From Roseicyclus amphidinii (GTDB lineage: Bacteria; Pseudomonadota; Alphaproteobacteria; Rhodobacterales; Rhodobacteraceae), in assembly GCF_030163755.1 (NCBI RefSeq), contig NZ_JASJOE010000008.1:28887-92886 (forward strand): a DNA stretch of 64,000 nt, read 5' to 3'. Positions 60,001-64,000 of the stretch are shown here, one piece after another. The position numbers and the translations under genes were made by a program. Each line of letters opens with the position of its first letter. Position 1 is the stretch's first letter. Under the pieces are notes generated by a model, which was not told the origin of the DNA, searched no databases, and worked only from the letters and a program-made list of their open reading frames with translations.

Positions 60001-60036
60001 GGAGGCCGGCAGCTCAATTTTGAGTTTATTGGTCAT
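54052..60036 (-). CDS. Large RTX (repeats-in-toxin) protein, putative acylated toxin
   Basis: About 1,994 aa. Residues ~1-250 form a glycine-rich beta region (LGLEIGLGVAVGFEA) of unknown fold. An acidic, Asn/Asp-rich linker follows. At ~345-490 is a calcium-binding module (VLDLDGDGIEVSLSY, FDTNGDGVLDANDTSYG) like that next to FrpC-type self-processing regions. From ~590 on there are several blocks of the nonapeptide GGxGxDxLx, separated by similar spacers that carry Gly-Lys-Ser at K805, K1072 and K1324. A PA14-like domain lies at ~1640-1720, then more nonapeptides and a typical C-terminal secretion region. It is calcium-dependent and presumably exported by a type I system encoded elsewhere. 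The start is ATG 60036; GTG 60045 is an alternative. Confidence 0.9.
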   Translation of the reverse strand: MTNKLKIELPASGSEFAESPFAPDATGHFAGLGLEIGLGVAVGFEAIVVRSEDRTGGLFDLGYDVVFTGSTGIGVGFSVAGEFGPSGTPLKDLYGPGITFSGGVLVGVERTYPAGVDPLDKTTGTPIDSVTVGVQAGASMQAGTGVSGALIMDKVNSLLPSLSLVPDGSYQPVVTGSVGDYWGVYDVTVSQLVSSNSDDPRELGVPNSIADLAWNNPDSFEAAYVQAIQHGSPAAIAQAAMNLPSIYPDAIIRQLANGTTGQSFDGDSDNGNHNDNDDDDGNYTGGSSGGSVSYGGNTYDDVWDAAVDTGTHVTSTGTITSTGHSGNNSQSDPTDPRDWSTAWPIVLDLDGDGIEVSLSYSASFDYDGDGFRERTAWAAADDAFLVIDLNADGTRGAGDGLIDQRSELVLSDWGPEGSTDLQALAEATDEDGNLLFDTNGDGVLDANDTSYGEFRVWQDLDQDGAVDEGELRTLAEAGISQINLTYDNGLGFEDTADDVSVGLAALLGTASFVIDGETRVGGVGDLELVHADQGWRRVETETGYRIEFETGEAAEHRVLAEGETGFDLGDDTTDFRSSTGNAGDNLLDASTKTEGVVLAGLEGDDTLLGGAGADVLAGGEGADSIDAGAGDDVIFADAEDDVAGGAVQGGEGYDQLIMAEDAVLIIDDLAAIGIEAVEAGDGDDSISGTDDATRYVLSGNGGSDTLTSAGGNDVLSGGAGDDSLAAGAGSDFLIGGAGNDLLDAGDDADVLSGGAGDDTLLGGGGNDRYIYARGHGHDIIHDYAEGTILERTEYYEEMAYPQGGKSGGFNYVNELRTGFTETVGQIDGGIDTLEFAFGIDVEDVLFTRVGADALIQLRAEDDPETAADESDGIDAEGSITIQDWQNQQSRIENFAFTGGIVLDVSQILHGQTGHGEANDFVGTDEGDWINSGGGNDTLSGNIGRDVLLAGDGEDQLDGGEGNDFLFAGGGNDSLLGGDGDDYLMGEAGDDALGGGDGNDALLGGTGDDSLLGGTGNDMLHGGAGNDVLNGGAGDDVYFFFRGDGQDTIHDFAEELQDVQEATGNVVYERSGKSGAWVQEMRTVQQMRQIDGGWDMLQLGYAITLADVFFEMQDDDLILGIRQFDEYGNALELSEMEDVVTIEDWANEMSRVEELRFGDGLAIDISEFEGFQSGLGEDDAFAGGEGSDLLTGGGGNDSLTGEGGYDILVGGDGDDLLEGGAGNDDLYGGNANDTLKGGDGNDYLIAGDGDDVLEGGAGDDVLVGGTGNDILRGGLGNDTYIFNRGDGHDTIDESIFSITEGGTTITETGIQDFVTETQTRSTGGKSPTNYDVNVWVSESRTGASIEALDGGDDVLQFGAFIDIGDLIVQSLETGGNQSLQVELEPLSEDGMITDSITIEIWNAEEFRIETFRFANGFVLDVSDVGAAATGDDGNNALSAAGMSLDGDDGAWLAGGDGNDTLTGSDRKDILIGGAGSDRLEGGTGDDIYVFSRGDGLDVISDSGSSAVGNDRNNPGGDKLLFDAGITIEDLILYRDGDHLKIFVSDQTSISTPLNALEDGITIENWASRGNRIELVQFFNGLDFDISQIENTSLGADVLGEVVRLSDVNASLFLGAIAGGTGAMQAWTATAAPSQAVAEATTGGTLDVHTTYRMTGQIWLEAGQEYVFREISDDFFFLAIDGHEVIADTQWNIHTSGTFTATDSGYFSFEMLAYNGSGPGHFDLTFSTDMGASFQELQIATTSGDPSDGWADILRGSDASDWIDGFAGDDVLNALNGDDFVFGREGNDTLNGGGGDDIMTGGQDDDVLNGGNGSDVMTGGADNDALNGDAGDDILMGGTGNDTLNGGDGNDLLVGDLGDDVIISSAGQDIIRFGVGDGNDTYVGDTAHKNSDVFVFEAGIEAKDIWFERIDNSLILRIHGTDDTFTFENWFYGGEPSAYVRGFFAGGEWLSYDQVNSLVAVMADDIDNLNDGTTAYGLPPGQTPEDVLTAIDTAWA

Positions 60037-60051
60037 TATGATCACTTTCCT

Positions 60052-60252
60052 TCATAGATAGGACAGCACTTCGATGAAAATAAAGAGACAAATATTAGCC
60101 AACACCACACATGCGAAAGCCAACATGACATCTCCTGAAACCTTGCCTTTAAAGATTTCAATGAAGTCACCAGGCTTCTTCCAAACACGAGAAATAGCGA
60201 GGCACAAAAGAATAATGGAGGCCAGTGGAAGAAAAAGAGCCAAGGCACTCAT
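60052..60252 (-). CDS. Small two-helix membrane protein coupled to the Hint-domain gene
   Basis: A 66-aa product starting MSALALFLPLASIILLCLAI, with a short basic loop (RVWKKPGDFIEIFKGK) and a second hydrophobic helix (VMLAFACVVLANICLFIFIE). Its ATG overlaps the stop of the upstream Hint-domain gene (ATGA, 60249-60252), and the large RTX gene follows 15 bp later. Possible roles are self-protection (immunity), export help or a holin-like function. None can be chosen from sequence alone. Confidence 0.7.
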   Translation of the reverse strand: MSALALFLPLASIILLCLAISRVWKKPGDFIEIFKGKVSGDVMLAFACVVLANICLFIFIEVLSYL

Positions 60253-62207
60253 GAGCGCGCCTCACGGGTAAAAGTAGCCCGATTGCTTTTGCACCAATTG
60301 TAATTGCGAAAAACAACTCCCTTAATCCGACACGGCAGCACAGGAACTAGAGGAAATCGATTTGAACGGTTGCGTTTGCAACTCAACCGAGCCGAACTGA
60401 ACCCACCGTCTTGGTCCAGGTCCTGCCACACCCGGAACTCGCCGTAGCTCGTGTCGTTGGCGTCGAGCACGCCATCGCCGTTGGTGTCGAACAGAAGGTT
60501 GCCTTCCTCATCCGCCGCCTCCGCGAGCGCCTGCAGGTCGGTCGAGCCCTCCGGGCCCCAATCGCTCAGCACCAGCTCCGATCGCTGGTCGATGAGACCG
60601 TCGCCCGCGCCCCGGGTGCCGTCCGCATTGAGATCGATCACAAGAAACGCGTCATCGGCCGCCGCCCAGGCCGTCCGCTCCCGGAACCCGTCGCCATCAT
60701 AGTCAAAGCTCGCCGAATAGCTCAGGCTCACCTCGATGCCGTCGCCGTCAAGGTCGAGAACGATGGGCTGGATCCCTACGTAGTCCGGGTTGCTCGGAAG
60801 GCCCGGATCCGGCGTGCCATGGTTCTGGTTCCCGTTGCCGCCTTCCCACTGGCCGGGTGGCGAGGGCCAACTGCCCGTCGTTGTACCCGAGCCGCTGTGG
60901 TCGAACCCGCCGCCGGGATTGTTGCCGTTGCTCGGCCCGTTGGAAGAACCCTGGCCGGAGTCGTTCCAACCGGGCGATGGAGACCAGTTGTCGTCGTCGT
61001 CATTGTCGTTGTGATTGCCGTTGTCGCCATCACCTGCGAAGCTCTGTCCTGCCGTACCGTTGGCAAGTTGCCGAATTATGGCGTCCGGATAGATACCGGG
61101 AAGGTTCATCGCAGCGCCGAGGGCGTCAGGTGTGGGAGGGGCGTCGTAGAGTTTGTCGGTCAGCTGTTTGTCGAAGCCACTCTGATTATGCACGCGCACG
61201 CCGCCGGCGACATAGGTGTGCAGGTCCTCGACCTCGAAGTTGTAGGTCTGCCAGGCATCGATCGGAGCAGGCTTCAATGCAGCACTGCCTGCAACCACGC
61301 CCTCTGCCTGCGCCTGCTCGAACAGATGCGCCGTCTCGGCGCTGTAGATAATCCGCTCGGCCGTGACCTCGGTCAGTTCACCCGAGGCGAGAACAACCGT
61401 CGCCCGACCCTGCGCGAGCATCTGCTCGATCGTGGGGAAGTTGCCGAACCGGTCCAGGAAATGGTGACCCGGCGTCGTCACGAGCTCCTTCTCCTCACCC
61501 TCCTCGCGCCAGCTCAGCCTGATCCACTCCTCCGTCGTGTTCCGATACAGCCGCGTGACCTTGCGTGGGACCAACGCTCCCCGGCCAAGATCAGCGCTCG
61601 GGTCAAACGCAAGAACCGTGTCGCCGACCCGGATGTCGGAGATGGGGCAGGTGTCCGTTAGGGATATCGCAACTGGGGTGGATGCGGGGAAGCAGCGGGT
61701 GGCCGACGAAAAAAGGCTTTGGCCATTGGGGCCCCAATAGGCATTGACTTGGGCGCGATCATCTACCTCTAGAATAACATAGCCGGCTGTCTGCGTCGAC
61801 AGGACTCCGATACCACCTCCAAAATTACCCTCTACTCCAATTAATTTTCCATTTTGATCGTAAATCCACTCAGCACCAGCCCCAGGCAGCTGTGTTGCGA
61901 CGCTGGCGCCGCTTCGAGATAGCACTTCGCTCATAGAAAGACCGGGGTAGACACCAGCACCAGTTACAGCCTTTACTCCGAGCAGACCGTTGCCCGCGCC
62001 TACGTCAAAAGAAACAACGACTCCCACAGCATCAGGCAATAGAAGATCCGAGTCCATATTCCAAGTTGCATAAACAGATGCACTTCCAGAAAAACTGTTT
62101 ATCTCCGGAAGGGAGACACCGCTTCTTGACAAAAAATCAATAACTGACTGCGGCACTGAAGCCCCGGCGGAGTAGCCATAGGAAACTGTAGCAAGTGTAT
62201 CAGTCAT
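60249..62207 (-). CDS. Hint-domain RTX-like protein, C-terminally truncated
   Basis: A 652-aa product. Residues 1-170 are a glycine-rich beta region unlike that of the large toxin. A complete Hint (hedgehog/intein) autoprocessing domain spans 172-341, with Cys172 (RCFPASTPVA), T245-PG-H248 (TTPGHHF) and the C-terminal His340-Asn341 (VRVHNQS). Then comes a linker (MNLPGIYPDAIIRQLANGT) and the calcium module shared with the large toxin. After DLDQDG the sequence becomes an unrelated basic tail, so the nonapeptide repeats and secretion signal are lost. Good GAGGAGG site before 62207. Confidence 0.85.
   Translation of the reverse strand: MTDTLATVSYGYSAGASVPQSVIDFLSRSGVSLPEINSFSGSASVYATWNMDSDLLLPDAVGVVVSFDVGAGNGLLGVKAVTGAGVYPGLSMSEVLSRSGASVATQLPGAGAEWIYDQNGKLIGVEGNFGGGIGVLSTQTAGYVILEVDDRAQVNAYWGPNGQSLFSSATRCFPASTPVAISLTDTCPISDIRVGDTVLAFDPSADLGRGALVPRKVTRLYRNTTEEWIRLSWREEGEEKELVTTPGHHFLDRFGNFPTIEQMLAQGRATVVLASGELTEVTAERIIYSAETAHLFEQAQAEGVVAGSAALKPAPIDAWQTYNFEVEDLHTYVAGGVRVHNQSGFDKQLTDKLYDAPPTPDALGAAMNLPGIYPDAIIRQLANGTAGQSFAGDGDNGNHNDNDDDDNWSPSPGWNDSGQGSSNGPSNGNNPGGGFDHSGSGTTTGSWPSPPGQWEGGNGNQNHGTPDPGLPSNPDYVGIQPIVLDLDGDGIEVSLSYSASFDYDGDGFRERTAWAAADDAFLVIDLNADGTRGAGDGLIDQRSELVLSDWGPEGSTDLQALAEAADEEGNLLFDTNGDGVLDANDTSYGEFRVWQDLDQDGGFSSARLSCKRNRSNRFPLVPVLPCRIKGVVFRNYNWCKSNRATFTREARS
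60412..61115. repeat. Segments duplicated from the large RTX gene
   Basis: Two segments of the Hint gene closely match the RTX gene: 60994-61115 with 59201-59322 (linker, 122 bp each, few differences), and about 60412-60770 with about 58652-59008 (calcium module). The stretch between them differs. The same calcium module occurs a third time at about 62521-62870. Such near-identity at DNA level implies recent duplication or ongoing gene conversion. Confidence 0.85.
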
Positions 62208-62222
62208 TTTTCCCTCCTCGAC

Positions 62223-62378
62223 CTATCCTAGAATTTCGAAAACAAAAGCCAAAACCAGTGCCACAATTACAGTCCAAAAGATCGCTAAAAAAAATGAACC
62301 GACCTTTTGATGGAACTTCCTGTCTATGTTAAGAAAGTCCAATATCTGCAGCCCTAAACGTGCGATTCCTTTAAACAA
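62223..62378 (-). CDS. Very small membrane protein coupled to the toxin fragment
   Basis: A 51-aa reading frame with TTG start (62378). The start FKGIARLGLQILDFL is amphipathic, then comes a charged stretch NIDRKFHQKVG and one transmembrane helix (WTVIVALVLAFVFEIL). GAGG lies upstream of the TTG, and the stop of the preceding toxin fragment is one base away, so translation is likely coupled. The Hint-domain gene starts 15 bp downstream, a spacing identical to that between the 66-aa gene and the large RTX gene. Function is unknown. Confidence 0.5.
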   Translation of the reverse strand: MFKGIARLGLQILDFLNIDRKFHQKVGSFFLAIFWTVIVALVLAFVFEILG

Positions 62379-62379
62379 C

Positions 62380-62889
62380 TCAGCACCTCATAGTTTCGCG
62401 TGAAGCTGAGTCCGATGATGCCCAAGGGAAAGCGTTGAAGTCATCCGGGATTCGACGGCTAGGCTTGATCGACTTGCCAATCTGACTATCCAACTCTGAG
62501 CCTCTACTGATAACACTATAGATCTGGCTGATCCCCGCTTCGGCCAGTGTTCTCAGCTCGCCCTCATCCACCTCGCCGTCCTGGTCGAGGTCCTGCCACA
62601 CCCGGAACTCGCCATAGCTCGTGTCGTTGGCGTCGAGCACGCCGTCGCCATTGGTGTCGAACAGAAGGTTGCCCTCCGCATCCGTCGCCTCCGCCAGCGC
62701 CTGCAGGTCCGTCGCGCCCTCCGGGCCCCAATCGCTCAGCATCAGCTCAGACCGCTGGTCGATCTGCCCGTCCCCCGCGCCCCGCGCGCTATAAGCGTTG
62801 AGGTCGATCACCAGGAACCCGTCATCCGCCGCCGCCCAGGCCGTCCGCTCCCGGAACCCGTCGTAGCGAAAGCTCGCAAGGCTTAGCAT
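62380..62889 (-). pseudogene. RTX calcium-module fragment
   Basis: The product contains FRERTAWAAADDGFLVIDLN and YGEFRVWQDLDQDGEVDEGE, a third copy of the calcium-binding module of the large toxin (62521-62870 matches 58591-58940). The N-terminal toxin region and all nonapeptide repeats are missing, and the C-terminal tail after AEAGISQI is unrelated. It is a remnant of another tandem toxin gene. The frame is open from 62919, but the first residues are not toxin-like. Confidence 0.75.
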
Positions 62890-62919
62890 ACTCGTCACAA
62901 CCGTACTCCACCCATACAC

Positions 62920-63763
62920 ACCGCCCTCACACCCAGCTCACGATGGCTTTCAACGTCAGCGAACTGCGAGCGATCGCGCGTCCTGCGTTCTTATCGTTCC
63001 TTGACGGTCCAGAGATTTCAAACGGTTTCTTGCCCATCGAACCTTCCAAGTGCCGAAGTCAGCTGCCTTGCGTCTGGATACACGAAGGGGTGTGGCGTTC
63101 TGGCCATAGACATGTTGGCAAATCCCTCGAAGACAGCCGTCGGTGCCCGATTCCGATCAGAACAGTCTACGATTACTTGCCCGCTGTCGCTGCATCTGTC
63201 CTGCCGCGGCCATGAGATCAGCAAGGTCGGCATTTGGCGCAGCCATTTCTGATCCGACCTTGGCGGAGGCCCCACTGGTGCGCCGAAACCGCTCCATGAG
63301 CGTCACATGCGTCCAGGCCGCCCGTGCAACAAAGCGGTACTGATCTACCATTGTAATTATTGCATTCACCCATTACGTTGGTTGAGGTGAGAGGATCATC
63401 ATTTCCATTAATCCTCTCGTTGAGCGTCCCGGCTCGAGCATGTTGTGGGAACCTGACCGCCAGGTTGCCGAGCTTCAGATCCGTGTCGCCGTCATGAACG
63501 GCTTCACCGCAACCGGCATACCCGTGAGCGAGCCTGTAGGATAAGTGTGTCCGGGGAGAGGGGAAGCTTGGTCATCAGCGGCTTTTTGCAACAGAGCCGG
63601 GCAACTCCATATGGGCCCAATACAGGCGCTTTCGAGCTGAGCACACGCTGCATGCGAGATCAACAGCCTGGGGCGCTCGAAAACCCGGTCTGAACCCACA
63701 TGCTTTTGATCCGTCTTTGGGCCAAGGCCAAGCAAGCATACGACACTGTGCGCTGCAGAGGTG
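62920..63763. other. Degenerate IS-rich stretch without a confident gene
   Basis: Only short, conflicting frames occur here. On the minus strand, two overlapping frames (63157-63369 starting MNAIITMVDQYRFVARAAW, and 63018-63275 ending FVYPDARQLTSALGRFDGQ) could be halves of one frameshifted small gene of unknown type. At 63440-63543 a plus-strand fragment (ending IRVAVMNGFTATGIPVSEPV) looks like the end of a mobile-element protein. The IS5-like end at 63580 follows. Confidence 0.4.
63580..63598 (-). repeat. Solitary IS5-type terminal repeat
   Basis: GGCTTTTTGCAACAGAGCC, read on the minus strand as GGCTCTGTTGCAAAAAGCC, resembles the terminal inverted repeat of IS5-family (IS427-group) elements. 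No IS5 transposase is next to it, so it marks a deletion scar. Confidence 0.4.
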
Positions 63764-64000
63764 GTTAGCGTCCGAGGAGCTGGTGTAATTTCATCGCCGT
63801 CGGCGGTGTGATCCCTGGTGGCCATCGAGGTGTATGTTCGAGGTGGAGTTTGGCGACTTCAACCACGGACCACACGGAGCCCCCGATGACCAAGACGAAC
63901 ATGGACCTGTCCGAGCTTCTGGCCAAGCACGATCAGGGCGACTTCCTGCGCGGCATTGCCGAAGCCGTGCTGCAACTGATCATGGAGACCGATGTGGAAG
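63764..64000 (+). mobile_element. IS256-family element, left end, cut by the window edge
   Basis: From GTTAGCGTCC at 63764 the sequence parallels the remnant at 32853, but here the transposase frame is open to the edge. The rest of the element lies outside the window, so its completeness cannot be judged. Confidence 0.8.
63886..64000 (+). CDS. IS256-family transposase, partial
   Basis: The frame starts MTKTNMDLSELLAKHDQGDF and continues LRGIAEAVLQLIMETDVE to the window edge. These 38 residues are the typical N-terminus of Mutator-type transposases. The catalytic DDE region is beyond the window. It is the same family as the frameshifted copy at 32975. Confidence 0.8.
   Translation, partial: MTKTNMDLSELLAKHDQGDFLRGIAEAVLQLIMETDVE

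Noticed and set aside
54052..62919. Search for type I secretion genes (HlyB, HlyD, TolC) beside the toxin
   Set aside because: None are encoded in the window; the neighbours are IS remnants and fatty-acid genes, so export must rely on distant genes.
63475..63825. A 116-codon minus-strand frame before the right IS256 end
   Set aside because: It runs through the IS256 terminus and non-coding IS debris and resembles the equally meaningless frame at 32717-32914 opposite the other copy.

Overview
The window looks like a chromosome segment of an alphaproteobacterium of the order Rhodobacterales. It is GC-rich with strongly GC-ending codons. Its housekeeping genes (pheT, mscL, ald with an AsnC/Lrp regulator, an elongator tRNA-Met) and its interspersed palindromes are of the type I associate with that group. 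This assignment is inference from sequence style, not from a database search.

Region 1 (1-27.9 kb) is ordinary core and metabolic DNA. It holds pheT, a YtoQ-like protein, mscL, msrQ, and the divergent ald/AsnC pair. A sugar locus follows (6.4-18.0 kb): an IclR-type regulator and a MalK-type ATPase on the minus strand, and on the plus strand a binding protein, two permeases, a GH4 alpha-galactosidase, an SDR dehydrogenase, 2-keto-3-deoxygalactonate kinase, KDPGal aldolase, an SMP-30 lactonase and a GH42 beta-galactosidase. Five consecutive ATGA/GTGA overlaps run from the second permease to the GH42 gene. Together they describe uptake of galactosides, hydrolysis, and oxidative (De Ley-Doudoroff) breakdown of galactose, but no galactonate dehydratase is present. 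After a cytosolic chemotaxis-type protein comes a minus-strand array (27.2 to 19.6 kb). It contains an NMT1-type ABC importer, a cytosine-deaminase-like amidohydrolase, an FAD oxidase, two flavodoxin-fold quinone reductases and a 2OG-Fe(II)-type dioxygenase, apparently for an unidentified nitrogen heterocycle.

Region 2 (27.9-51.1 kb) is a mobile island inserted beside tRNA-Met. It has a tyrosine integrase, a mobilisation cassette (oriT-like DNA, MobC-like protein, frameshifted relaxase), IS256 and IS110 pieces, and a large putative defence locus. That locus has a 668-aa P-loop protein, a 487-aa unknown protein and a 1,871-aa HerA/FtsK-like ATPase, with a convergent DNA cytosine methyltransferase. 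The layout resembles the DptFGH restriction module, but a C5-methyltransferase replaces the phosphorothioation genes. A second accessory block carries a soluble FtsH-like AAA protease, a PD-(D/E)XK-like protein, a ribbon-helix-helix regulator and a metallophosphoesterase.

Region 3 (51.1-64 kb) begins with an IS66 remnant and then holds a minus-strand RTX toxin locus. A ~1,994-aa RTX protein is followed by an HlyC-type acyltransferase, a dedicated acyl carrier protein and a FabF-like ketosynthase. Upstream lie two degraded relatives, one with a complete Hint domain, that share near-identical modules with the toxin. Each is followed by a translationally coupled small membrane protein. No type I secretion genes are present. 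The window ends inside an IS256-type element whose left end also occurs at 32.85 kb.
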